Origin: Flavimaricola sp. | GTDB lineage: Bacteria; Pseudomonadota; Alphaproteobacteria; Rhodobacterales; Rhodobacteraceae | Reading direction: 5' to 3' | DNA length: 64,000 bases | NCBI GenBank assembly: GCA_029255105.1 | Contig: JAQWWH010000016.1 | Location: forward strand, 106,345-170,344 | In this document: piece by piece, positions 9,709-18,695 of the stretch | Numbering within the stretch: position 1 is the stretch's first letter | Layout of the letters: each line of letters begins with the position of its first letter | Program-made: the position numbers and the translations under genes | The notes under the pieces: model-generated | Seen by the model: only the letters and a program-made list of their open reading frames with translations | Database searches by the model: none | What the model was told of the DNA's origin: nothing

Positions 9709-10869
9709 CTATGCACCCAGGGCGCGTAGCAAATCGCGGCTTATGATGTGGCGCTGGATTTCGCTCGTCCCGTCCCAGATCCTCTCAACCCGGGCGTCGC
9801 GCCAGAAGCGCTCGATCGGGTAATCATCCATGAGGCCCATGCCACCGTGCAGCTGGATGGCCGCATCCGTCACACGCCCCAGCATTTCACTCGCATAGAG
9901 TTTGGCAGAGGCGATTTCGCGGTTCGCCTGCAGTTTCCGGTCCAGCCGGTCGGCCGCCGCAAGGGTCAGCAGGTCCGCCGCATCGATTTCTGTGATCATG
10001 TCAGCAAGTTGGAAGCTGACGCCCTGGAACTTGCCGATCGGCTGCCCAAACTGTTCCCGACTGGCCGCATACTCCAGCGCAAGGTCAAAGACCCGACGCG
10101 CCCGCCCGACCGACATCGCGGCCACGGTGATCCGGGTTGCATAAAGCCAGGTGTTCATCACCTCAAAGCCCTGGTCGACTTCGCCCAAGACTTGCGACTG
10201 GGGCAGTCTGCAATCGTCAAACTCCAGGATCATGTTCTTGTAGCCGCGGTGGCTGACGGACTTGTAGCCGTCCCGGATCGTGAAACCTGGTGTCCCGCGA
10301 TCAACAAGGAAGGTGGTGATCCGCTTTTTGGGCCCCCTTGGGGTCATGTCCTCGCCCGTGGCCATGAAAACGATCACGAAGTCTGCATGTTCAGCGCCCG
10401 AGATGAAATGCTTGGTTCCATTGGCAATCCAGTCACCGCCATCGCGTCGGGCGGTGCACTTCATGCCCCTCACATCGGACCCGGCCCCCGGTTCCGTCAT
10501 AGCGAGCGCGTCCATCCGTTCGCCTTTGACGGCTGGGGTCAGATAGCGTTCGATCTGGTCGCCCTCGCAGGCCATCAGGATGTTTTGTGGCCGTCCAAAA
10601 AAGTGGGTGAGCGCCATGGAGCCCCGCCCAAGTTCTCGTTCAACGAGGGCGAATTCCGTGTGGTTCAGACCTGCCCCTCCGACGCTTTCGGGAAAGTTGC
10701 AGGCGTAGAAGCCCAGTTCGATGGTCTTGCGCTTTATCTCCTGGGCGATCTCTGCGGGGACTTCACCCGTTTGTTCGACGAGGTTCTCGTGCGGATAGAT
10801 CTCATGTTCCACAAACCGGCGCACGGTTTGGGCAATCATTTCGTGGTCGTCATTCAGCCCGTAGAGCAT
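9709..10869 (-). CDS. Acyl-CoA dehydrogenase family protein
   Basis: ALAMTEPGAGSDVRGMKCTARRDGGDWIANGTKHFISGA, ASREQFGQPIGKFQGVSFQLADM, RDARVERIWDGTSEIQRHIISR. Confidence 0.9.
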   Translation of the reverse strand: MLYGLNDDHEMIAQTVRRFVEHEIYPHENLVEQTGEVPAEIAQEIKRKTIELGFYACNFPESVGGAGLNHTEFALVERELGRGSMALTHFFGRPQNILMACEGDQIERYLTPAVKGERMDALAMTEPGAGSDVRGMKCTARRDGGDWIANGTKHFISGAEHADFVIVFMATGEDMTPRGPKKRITTFLVDRGTPGFTIRDGYKSVSHRGYKNMILEFDDCRLPQSQVLGEVDQGFEVMNTWLYATRITVAAMSVGRARRVFDLALEYAASREQFGQPIGKFQGVSFQLADMITEIDAADLLTLAAADRLDRKLQANREIASAKLYASEMLGRVTDAAIQLHGGMGLMDDYPIERFWRDARVERIWDGTSEIQRHIISRDLLRALGA

Positions 10870-10877
10870 TTTGCACC

Positions 10878-11627
10878 CTAGTTGGAGTAATTGGAGCCTT
10901 CTTCGTCAAGGATCGCCTTGAGTTCGGCAAGGTGGCGGATGTCTTGTTCGGGGTAGGCTTCGATTTCCGCAGCCGTTTTTTCGGCTACGTCATCGGGCAG
11001 AACCCGAAGTGGCTGGCCGGTCTGGAGGGCGCGGATGTATGTTTCGGCCGACCGTTCGAAATAGAACAGTCTGTTGAACGTCTCGGCCACGGTCGCCCCG
11101 ATCACAAGCACGCCGTGGTTGCCCATCACCATCACCTTCCTCTTTGGATCGGTGAACAGTGCTGCACAGCGTTCCCCCTCTTCCTCGAAGGCCAGCCCGC
11201 CATAGTCCTCGTCGATGACGACCCTGTCGTAGAACATGGCCGAGTTCTGGTCGATGGCCGGCAGCCGCGAGTCCGCAAGGCTGGCAAGCACCGTGGCAAA
11301 GATCGAATGGCAGTGCATCGCACAGCGGGCATGAGGAACATGCCGGTGGATCGCCCCGTGCAGACCCCAGGCCGTAGGGTCGGGCGCGTTGGGTCCGGTC
11401 AGCGCATCCGGGTCATCCGCATCAACGACAATAAGGTCGGAGGCCCGGATGCGGGAAAAATGCATCTGATTGGGGTTCATCAGGAACTTTGTGCCGCTAT
11501 CGTTGATCGCGAGGGAAAAATGATTTGCGACTGCTTCGTGCAGGTTAAGCCGTGCGGTCCAGCGGAAAGCGGCAGCCAGGTCGACGCGCGCCTCCCAGTG
11601 GTCAAGGTTTGGTCGGTCCTGTTTCAT
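10878..11627 (-). CDS. Class II aldolase / adducin family protein
   Basis: HGAIHRHVPHARCAMHCHSIFATVLA and MGNHGVLVIGATVAETFNRLFYFER motifs. Confidence 0.88.
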   Translation of the reverse strand: MKQDRPNLDHWEARVDLAAAFRWTARLNLHEAVANHFSLAINDSGTKFLMNPNQMHFSRIRASDLIVVDADDPDALTGPNAPDPTAWGLHGAIHRHVPHARCAMHCHSIFATVLASLADSRLPAIDQNSAMFYDRVVIDEDYGGLAFEEEGERCAALFTDPKRKVMVMGNHGVLVIGATVAETFNRLFYFERSAETYIRALQTGQPLRVLPDDVAEKTAAEIEAYPEQDIRHLAELKAILDEEGSNYSN

Positions 11628-11745
11628 GGTCAAAAGTCTCCTCAAGCCTTGGCAAGACGCTGACAGGGCCGCTTTGCGCCTTCAAGCCAGAAAGCGACAG
11701 GGCGGGTCGGATTGCCGTCGGGACCGTCTTGCAGACGTTGCATGA

Positions 11746-13563
11746 TTGGTGTCAGATTTGGAAATGGTACATCACATAAAAACTTGGGCCGAGAGTGCCC
11801 CCCGTCTTGTCGCAGTTGCTGCAGGTCGCTCGCCCGCCGATATGGTCATTCGTGGCGGCAAACTGGTCAATGTTCAAAGTCGCGAAGTTCTCGATGGATG
11901 GCAGGTTGCTGTCGCCGACGGCCGCTTTTCCTATGTCGGGCCTGACGCGTCCCATTGCATCGGTCCCGATACCGAGGTGATCGAGGCCGAGGGCCGCTAC
12001 ATGATCCCCGGCCTGTGCGACGGCCACATGCATATCGAAAGCGGTATGCTGACCCCGGCCGAGTTTGCGGCAGCCGTCATCCCGCATGGCACAACGACCA
12101 TGTTCACCGACCCGCATGAAATTGCCAACGTTCTGGGGCTGGCGGGTGTGCGCATGATGCATGACGAGGCCCTTATGCAGCCGGTCAACATCTTTACCCA
12201 GATGCCCTCCTGCGCCCCCTCTGCCCCGGGTCTTGAGACGACTGGCTATGAGATTGGCCCAGATGACGTCGCCGAGGCGATGACATGGCCGGGCATAATC
12301 GGGCTGGGTGAGATGATGAATTACCCCGGTGTCATCAACGGCGACCCACAGATGCTGGCCGAGATGGCGGCGACGATGGTGGCGGGCAAGACGGTCGGGG
12401 GGCACTACGCCTCGCCCGACCGGGGCATCCCGTTTCACGCCTATGTCGCAGGTGGTCCGGCTGACGATCACGAAGGCACTGCTGAGGGTGATGCCGTGGC
12501 CCGCGCCCGCCAGGGCATGCGCTCGATGCTGCGGCTGGGATCGGCGTGGTACGATGTCGAAAGCCAGATCACGGCGATCACGCAAAAGGGGCTCGACCCC
12601 CGGAACTTTATCCTTTGCACCGATGATTGCCATTCGGGGACGCTGGTCAATGAGGGCCATATGAACCGTGTGGTCCGCCATGCCATCGCCTGCGGCTGTG
12701 ATCCCTTGATCGCCTTGCAGATGGCAACGGTGAATACTGCCGCCCATTTTGGGCTGGAACGCGAGTTGGGGAGCATCGCTCCCGGTCGTCGTGCAGATGT
12801 TATTTTGACGTCGGATCTAAATTTGATCCCGATTGATGTGGTAATCGCGCGCGGTGTGACTGTCGCCCGTGATGGCAAGATCACCGTAGACTGCCCACAT
12901 TATGACTGGCCCGACAGCGCCCGCCAGACTGTCCGGCTGGGCAAGACGCTGGCCGCCGCGGACTTTGAGATTGCTGCTCCCGAAGGGGCCAATGCCGTCA
13001 AGGCCAAGGTGATTGGGGTTGTCGAAAATCAGGCACCGACAAAGGCGCTCACCGCAGAGCTGCCGGTCGTCGAAGGCCTCGTCGAGGCGGAGGGCGGCGT
13101 CGCGCAAATTGCGCTTTTGGAACGCCACAGGGCGACGGGCGGTGTCACCAATGGCTTTGTCTCGGGCTTTGGCTACGAGGGCGAGATGGCCATCGCCTCT
13201 ACCGTGGCACACGACAGCCACCATATGATCGTCGTCGGCACCAGCCGCGAGATGATGGCCAAGGCGGCCAACCGGCTAGGCGAAGTGGGCGGCGGGATCA
13301 CGGTCTGGAAGGACGGGGCAGAAATCGCCCTTGTCGAATTACCCATCGCCGGATTGATGTCCGACAGCCCTGCGGCACAAGTCGCGGCCAAGGCCGATGC
13401 AATGGTCGCGGCGATGGCCTCCTGCGGCTGCGTACTCAACAACGCCTATATGCAGCATTCCTTGCTGGCGCTTGTGGTGATCCCGGAACTCAGGATATCC
13501 GACCTGGGATTGGTCGACGTCAGGACCTTTGAGATTACCGACCTGTTCGAGGACAACGCATGA
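11746..13563 (+). CDS. ade: Adenine deaminase (start may be 11764)
   Basis: GLCDGHMHIESGMLTPAEFAAAVIPHGTTTMFTDPHEIANVLG, ILCTDDCHSGTLVNEGHMN and C-terminal domain typical of the adenine deaminase family. Confidence 0.92.
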   Translation: MVSDLEMVHHIKTWAESAPRLVAVAAGRSPADMVIRGGKLVNVQSREVLDGWQVAVADGRFSYVGPDASHCIGPDTEVIEAEGRYMIPGLCDGHMHIESGMLTPAEFAAAVIPHGTTTMFTDPHEIANVLGLAGVRMMHDEALMQPVNIFTQMPSCAPSAPGLETTGYEIGPDDVAEAMTWPGIIGLGEMMNYPGVINGDPQMLAEMAATMVAGKTVGGHYASPDRGIPFHAYVAGGPADDHEGTAEGDAVARARQGMRSMLRLGSAWYDVESQITAITQKGLDPRNFILCTDDCHSGTLVNEGHMNRVVRHAIACGCDPLIALQMATVNTAAHFGLERELGSIAPGRRADVILTSDLNLIPIDVVIARGVTVARDGKITVDCPHYDWPDSARQTVRLGKTLAAADFEIAAPEGANAVKAKVIGVVENQAPTKALTAELPVVEGLVEAEGGVAQIALLERHRATGGVTNGFVSGFGYEGEMAIASTVAHDSHHMIVVGTSREMMAKAANRLGEVGGGITVWKDGAEIALVELPIAGLMSDSPAAQVAAKADAMVAAMASCGCVLNNAYMQHSLLALVVIPELRISDLGLVDVRTFEITDLFEDNA

Positions 13564-15041
13564 CCCTGTCAGAGCCGACCGAAATCCATACCCCACCGAT
13601 GACCGCACCCGAGGCGTTCACCGATCCGGCCCGCGCTGTTCAAAGGTTGACCAAGCTTTACGCAGAGGCTGTCGCCTTTCTGGGTGAAAACTTTGCCAAA
13701 GCGATGACCGAGGGTCGTCCCGCAGGACGTGTCCGCGCGTTCTACCCCGAGATCCGGTTTGCGACCTCTACCTTTGAATTGGCTGACAGCCGTCTAAGCT
13801 TTGGTCATGTCGCCCAACCTGGCGTCTACTCGACCACGATCACCCGCCCGGTCCTCTTTGGGAACTACCTTGAACAGCAGATCAAGCTTTTGATCCAGAA
13901 CCACAATGTGCCGGTTCTTATCGGGGTGTCTGATACGCCGATGCCGCTGCATTTTGCGATGGCGAATGATGCGGCCATATCCGTCCCGCAAGAGGGGGCG
14001 GCGGACTTTCACCTGCGCGACGTCTTTGATGTGCCGGACCTGTCGACAACCAACGATGACATCGTCAATGGGGCTGGCTTTCATTATCCGGACGGCTCTG
14101 CCCCGCTGGCTCCGTTCACGGCCCAGCGAGTAGACTATTCACTGGCCCGGCTGTCGCATTACACAGCGACTGCGCCTGACCATTTCCAGAACCACGTCCT
14201 GTTCACAAACTACCAGTTCTATGTCGAAGAGTTTGAGGCCTACGCCCGCAAAATGCTGGCCGATCCCGACAGCGGCTATACCGCCTTTGTCGGTCCGGGG
14301 AACACGATCCTGACCACGGCGGATGGTGATCTGCCCGTGCCGGCCAAGCTGCCGCAAATGCCGAGTTATCACCTCAAGCGTGAGAATGGGGCGGGCATCA
14401 CACTTGTGAACATCGGGGTCGGGCCGTCGAATGCCAAGACAGCGACGGATCATATTGCAGTTCTGCGACCACATGCCTGGCTGATGGTCGGCCATTGCGC
14501 CGGCCTTCGCAACTCGCAGCGGCTGGGCGATTTTGTCCTGGCCCACGCCTATCTGCGAGAGGACAAGGTCCTCGACGATGACCTTCCGGTCTGGGTGCCG
14601 ATTCCACCCCTGGCCGAGATCCAAATTGCCCTAGAGAATGCTGTGGCCGCTGTAACCGAGCTTGAGGGGTACGAACTCAAGCGGATCATGCGGACGGGGA
14701 CGGTTGCCAGCCTTGATAACCGCAATTGGGAGTTGCGCGATCAGACCGGACCTGTCCAGCGACTGTCCCAGTCCCGCGCTATCGCGCTCGATATGGAAAG
14801 TGCCACGATCGCGGCCAACGGTTTCCGGTTTCGCGTTCCTTACGGGACGCTTTTGTGCGTCAGTGACAAGCCCCTTCACGGTGAGCTGAAACTGCCCGGA
14901 ATGGCATCGGATTTCTATAAGACTCAGGTTTCAAGGCACTTGATGATCGGCATCCGGGCGATGGAACGTTTGCGCGACATGCCACTCGAACGGATACACA
15001 GCCGCAAGTTGCGTAGCTTTGAAGAGACGGCTTTCCTCTGA
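13560..15041 (+). CDS. amn: AMP nucleosidase
   Basis: 493 aa; LADSRLSFGHVAQPGVYSTTITRP, LFTNYQFYVEEFEAYARKML, VNIGVGPSNAKTATDHIAVLRPHAWLMVGHCAGLRNSQRLGDFVLAHAY, ALDMESATIAANGFRFRVPYGTLLCVSDKPLHGE. Confidence 0.93.
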   Translation: MTLSEPTEIHTPPMTAPEAFTDPARAVQRLTKLYAEAVAFLGENFAKAMTEGRPAGRVRAFYPEIRFATSTFELADSRLSFGHVAQPGVYSTTITRPVLFGNYLEQQIKLLIQNHNVPVLIGVSDTPMPLHFAMANDAAISVPQEGAADFHLRDVFDVPDLSTTNDDIVNGAGFHYPDGSAPLAPFTAQRVDYSLARLSHYTATAPDHFQNHVLFTNYQFYVEEFEAYARKMLADPDSGYTAFVGPGNTILTTADGDLPVPAKLPQMPSYHLKRENGAGITLVNIGVGPSNAKTATDHIAVLRPHAWLMVGHCAGLRNSQRLGDFVLAHAYLREDKVLDDDLPVWVPIPPLAEIQIALENAVAAVTELEGYELKRIMRTGTVASLDNRNWELRDQTGPVQRLSQSRAIALDMESATIAANGFRFRVPYGTLLCVSDKPLHGELKLPGMASDFYKTQVSRHLMIGIRAMERLRDMPLERIHSRKLRSFEETAFL

Positions 15042-15173
15042 AATCGCCAAAATGCCTACAATCCGCGCTGTTTTCCCTTGCATTGTGCCTCAATTTCTTG
15101 TGGACCTATACAACATCGCGTGTGTAGGCACGAAATTGGCCCCAATTGCGGGCTGCGAGCAGGGAGACCAGAA

Positions 15174-15464
15174 ATGGCAAAAGCACCAATGACAAAGGCG
15201 CAGCTTATCGCTGCCCTGGCCGAGAAGACTGAGACCGACAAGAAATCCGCTGCAGCAGCGCTGGACGCCATGGTGGCGATCATCACCGACGAAGTGTCCG
15301 GTGGCGGTGCAGTTACGCTTCCGGGTGTTGGCAAGATTTATTGCCGTGAGCGCCCCGAGCGTATGGTCCGCAACCCCGCGACGGGCGAGCAGATCAAGAA
15401 AGAGTCCGACAAGGTGGTCAAGATGACCATCGCCAAGGCACTCAAAGACAGCGTGAACGGCTAA
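15174..15464 (+). CDS. HU family DNA-binding protein
   Basis: 96-aa HU-type protein: MTKAQLIAALAEKTETDKKSAAAALDAMVAIITDEV...GVGKIYCRERPERMVRNPATGEQIKK. Confidence 0.9.
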   Translation: MAKAPMTKAQLIAALAEKTETDKKSAAAALDAMVAIITDEVSGGGAVTLPGVGKIYCRERPERMVRNPATGEQIKKESDKVVKMTIAKALKDSVNG

Positions 15465-15491
15465 GCCGCTTCACCAGTCTGACGGTTTCAA

Positions 15492-15520
15492 GGGTCGCCC
15501 ATCGGGCGACCCTTTTGTTT
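15492..15520 (+). terminator. Intrinsic terminator after HU gene
   Basis: GGGTCGCCC-ATC-GGGCGACCC followed by TTTTGTTT. Confidence 0.88.
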
Positions 15521-15581
15521 GTGGCAAGGGCTATGGTCATTTCCTGCTGCGGGGTCTAGCAAATCCGCGAAAGGGGACATC

Positions 15582-16469
15582 ATGGACGTTCGTGCGATTG
15601 CAATGGGGCTGGTCTTTGCGATCATCTGGTCCTCGGCCTTTACCTCGGCACGTGTCATCGTCGAGTATGCGCCGCCCCTGACGGCGCTCGCCCTGCGCTT
15701 TCTGGTATCCGGCCTTATCGGCATCCTTATTGCCGCAGCCCTTGGCCAAAGCGCCTGGCTGAGCCGGCGGCAATGGACCGGAGTCGTCGTCTTTGGCATC
15801 TGCCAGAACGCCCTTTACCTTGGCATGAACTTTGTCGCGATGCAGACGGTCGAGGCGTCTTTTGCGGCCATCATCGCCTCGACCATGCCGCTTCTTGTTG
15901 CGCTTGTCGGCTGGGCCTTTCTTGGGGATCGGCCCCGTCCGCTGGCAATCGGCGGACTTCTTGCCGGTGTTGTTGGCGTGGCCATCATCATGGGATCGCG
16001 GCTGCAGGGCCATGTCGATCCGCTTGGCACCATCTTGTGCGTGCTAGGGGTCGTGTCCCTGACAGTGGCGACCCTGGCCGTGCGGGGCGCGTCGTCGGGC
16101 GGCAACGTCCTGATGATCGTTGGGCTGCAGATGCTGGTCGGGGCGGCCCTGCTGGCGATTCCGGCGGCCCTGTTTGAAACATTTGACGTCACCTGGAACT
16201 GGCAGCTTGGCGTCGCATTCGGTTACACCACGCTCTTCCCCGGCCTCGTTGCAACCGTTGTCTGGTTTCTGCTGGTGCAGCGGATCGGCGCAGTCAAGGC
16301 GGCAACGTTCCACTTTCTCAACCCGTTCTTCGGGGTGGCCATCGCGGCGGTCTTGTTGGGGGAAAGCCTCGACCTTCTGGATATTCTGGGGGTTGTCATT
16401 ATCGCTGGTGGCATCCTTGCCGTTCAGCTGTCACGGCAAAGCGTCAGGCCGCAGCCCACGATGAGTTGA
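15582..16469 (+). CDS. DMT family (EamA) transporter
   Basis: 10-TM EamA repeats: AIIWSSAFTSARVIVEYAPPLTALALRFLVSGLI; C-terminal FLNPFFGVAIAAVLLGESL. Confidence 0.88.
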   Translation: MDVRAIAMGLVFAIIWSSAFTSARVIVEYAPPLTALALRFLVSGLIGILIAAALGQSAWLSRRQWTGVVVFGICQNALYLGMNFVAMQTVEASFAAIIASTMPLLVALVGWAFLGDRPRPLAIGGLLAGVVGVAIIMGSRLQGHVDPLGTILCVLGVVSLTVATLAVRGASSGGNVLMIVGLQMLVGAALLAIPAALFETFDVTWNWQLGVAFGYTTLFPGLVATVVWFLLVQRIGAVKAATFHFLNPFFGVAIAAVLLGESLDLLDILGVVIIAGGILAVQLSRQSVRPQPTMS

Positions 16470-16509
16470 CCCTTTGTAACCCGACAAGGGGCTGACAGCA
16501 CTACGACCT

Positions 16510-17241
16510 TTGACCATGGTCGGGCGCATGGAGCTTTTGTTCGGATATCTGGCCGGTCTGCTGACCCTGATCAACCCCTGCGTCCTGCCGGTGTTGCCGA
16601 TTGTTCTGGCGACGGCCCTTCAGGCGACGCGCTGGGGGCCGGTGGCGCTGGCGGCAGGGATGAGCCTGTCCTTTGTCACCTTTGGTCTGGGTTTAGTGGT
16701 CTTTGGTCGGGCCATCGGCCTTATGCCGGAAACTGTGGCGCAAGTAGGTGCCCTGTTCATGATAGGCTTTGGGGCGGTGTTGCTCGTCCCCCGCTTTTCG
16801 GACCGCTTTGCCCTTGCGACGGCTGGCGTCTCGGCCCGGGCGGATGCGGGGATCGACAGGATCGACCAAAGCGGGGTCCAAGGCCAGTTTCTGGGGGGCC
16901 TGCTGCTGGGGGCGGTCTGGGTGCCTTGCGTCGGGCCAACCCTGGGCGGGGCCTCTGCGCTTGCCTCTCAGGGGGAAAGCCTGCTTTGGGCCGGGGCGAT
17001 CATGGTCTCTTTTGCCCTAGGTATCTCAACCATCATTATTGCGCTGGGCTATGGCGCCCAAAACGCCATCCGAAGTCGCCGCGACCTGCTGCGCAGGATT
17101 GCGGAGAAAGCACGGCCTGCAATGGGCATCATATTTGTCCTGACCGGCCTCGCCCTGTTCCTGGAACTACACAAATACGCCGAGATCTGGCTGATCCAGA
17201 CCTTGCCCTTCTGGCTTCAGGACCTGTCGGTCCGCTTTTGA
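16510..17241 (+). CDS. ccdA: Cytochrome c biogenesis / thiol-disulfide transporter CcdA-like
   Basis: GYLAGLLTLINPCVLPVLPIVLATAL and GAVWVPCVGPTLGGASALAS motifs with paired TM cysteines. Confidence 0.88.
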   Translation: MTMVGRMELLFGYLAGLLTLINPCVLPVLPIVLATALQATRWGPVALAAGMSLSFVTFGLGLVVFGRAIGLMPETVAQVGALFMIGFGAVLLVPRFSDRFALATAGVSARADAGIDRIDQSGVQGQFLGGLLLGAVWVPCVGPTLGGASALASQGESLLWAGAIMVSFALGISTIIIALGYGAQNAIRSRRDLLRRIAEKARPAMGIIFVLTGLALFLELHKYAEIWLIQTLPFWLQDLSVRF

Positions 17242-17255
17242 CAAGGAGAATGCTC

Positions 17256-17663
17256 ATGCACCGTCGCACCTTCCTCACCCTCACCGGGGCCGCCACAATT
17301 GCGCCGCTGACGGCCCATGCTGCACCACTGGACTATACTCCGGGGCTTGTGACCGAGAGGCTTGCCGCGGGCGAGACGGTTTTCGTGGATTTCAAGGCCA
17401 GTTGGTGTTCCACCTGCGCTGCGCAGTCGCGTGTGCTCGACAGCCTGAAGGCCGCCAATCCGGCGTACGAGGCGAACATCACCTTTATAGACGTCGATTG
17501 GGATACCCATGGCAACGGCGATTTGGCCAACAGCCTGAACATCCCGCGACGGTCGACGCTGGTGGTTCTGCGCGGCGATCAAGAGCTTGGACGTATCGTG
17601 GCCGGAACCGCACAGCGCGATATTCAGGCGCTGATGGATATTGCGCTGTCAGCCTCGTCCTGA
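17256..17663 (+). CDS. Thioredoxin-family protein, exported (signal peptide)
   Basis: RRTFLTLTGAATIAPLTAHA signal, VDFKASWCSTCAAQSRVL CxxC site; directly downstream of ccdA. Confidence 0.85.
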   Translation: MHRRTFLTLTGAATIAPLTAHAAPLDYTPGLVTERLAAGETVFVDFKASWCSTCAAQSRVLDSLKAANPAYEANITFIDVDWDTHGNGDLANSLNIPRRSTLVVLRGDQELGRIVAGTAQRDIQALMDIALSASS

Positions 17664-18472
17664 CGCGGGCGGCCGCCGATAGCGAGGGTCAGGGCATCAG
17701 CTGCCCTGATCACCCGTTCACCCAATCTGGCGATCGACTGATCCTCGATCCGGCTGGTGGGGCCTGACACGGAAACCCCTGCCACAGCCTCGCCATGCAC
17801 GTCATAGATGGCAGCGGCGATGCAGCGCATGCCAAGGTTCTTCTCTTCTGCATCGATAGAGTAACCGCGCCCCTGTATCGCAACGAGGTCCCGGCGCAGG
17901 TCGTCGGGGGCCGTCAGGGTGTGCTGGGTGAATGAGGTCAACACATTGCCCTCAAGGAACCGGTCCAGCCGGTCAGGGGGCATCTGCGCCAACAATGCCT
18001 TGCCGATGCCAGAGGCATGCAGGGGCGACATGGTGCCCGGCGGAAAGAACGCGCGGATCGAGGCGTGGGTTTCGACCTGGCTGACGAACAGGACCGATCC
18101 GCCCTGTTGCACCCCAAGGTTCGCCGTTTCGCCCGTCGCCTCCATAAGGTCGCGCAGGATGGGACGGGCGCGATCTACAAGCGAGGTCCGCCGCAGAAAG
18201 CGTGAGCCGATCAGAAACGCCCCCGCACCGATATGCCAAAGCTGCTGATCAGCCTCAAAGTCGACGATGCCGCGTCCCTGAAGGGTGACAAGCACCCGGT
18301 AGACAGTGGCCGGAGATTGGTCGAGGTCCGACGCGAGGCCCGACAAGGTAGACCCTCCCATCTCGCTTAGCCGTTCAAGAACTTCCATCGCGCGATCCAG
18401 CGACTTGATGGTGTTCTGTTCGGTCTTGTCCTCCCAGTCGCGGGGACGGCCGCGGGCCTTGCGTTCGGTCAT
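17624..18472 (-). CDS. bhcR: IclR family regulator, probable BhcR of the beta-hydroxyaspartate cycle
   Basis: IclR HTH (SLDRAMEVLERLSEMGGSTLSGLASDLDQSPATVYRVLVTLQGRGIVDF) and effector domain; divergent from bhcABCD, matching the known locus arrangement. Confidence 0.85.
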   Translation of the reverse strand: MTERKARGRPRDWEDKTEQNTIKSLDRAMEVLERLSEMGGSTLSGLASDLDQSPATVYRVLVTLQGRGIVDFEADQQLWHIGAGAFLIGSRFLRRTSLVDRARPILRDLMEATGETANLGVQQGGSVLFVSQVETHASIRAFFPPGTMSPLHASGIGKALLAQMPPDRLDRFLEGNVLTSFTQHTLTAPDDLRRDLVAIQGRGYSIDAEEKNLGMRCIAAAIYDVHGEAVAGVSVSGPTSRIEDQSIARLGERVIRAADALTLAIGGRPRQDEADSAISISA

Positions 18473-18538
18473 ATTGCCCTCGAGGTTTGATGCCGGTTGA
18501 CCATCGCTATCGCGTGGTCAGGCCTGCCTGCAAGGTGA

Positions 18539-18587
18539 TTTTCATGCATATGAAAAAGTAAACCGCTATATGAAAAAATCAACCATC
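18539..18587. promoter_or_regulatory. Candidate BhcR operator / bhcA promoter region: palindrome plus 20-bp-phased direct repeats
   Basis: TTTTCAT-gcat-ATGAAAA (18539-18556) and ATATGAAAAAGTAAACC (18548-) repeated as ATATGAAAAAATCAACC (18568-), offset exactly 20 bp. Confidence 0.55.
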
Positions 18588-18695
18588 TGATAAATAGTAC
18601 TAAATCTGTGATGTGTGAAAACGAAAAAACATTTCAAAAAAATTGCGGTGTGGGCAGAGGGCCCCTATGAAGGACCATCCAGAGGAGGAATTCGC

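Noticed and set aside
9748-10881. 377-aa plus-strand ORF
   Set aside because: Antisense shadow of the acyl-CoA dehydrogenase.
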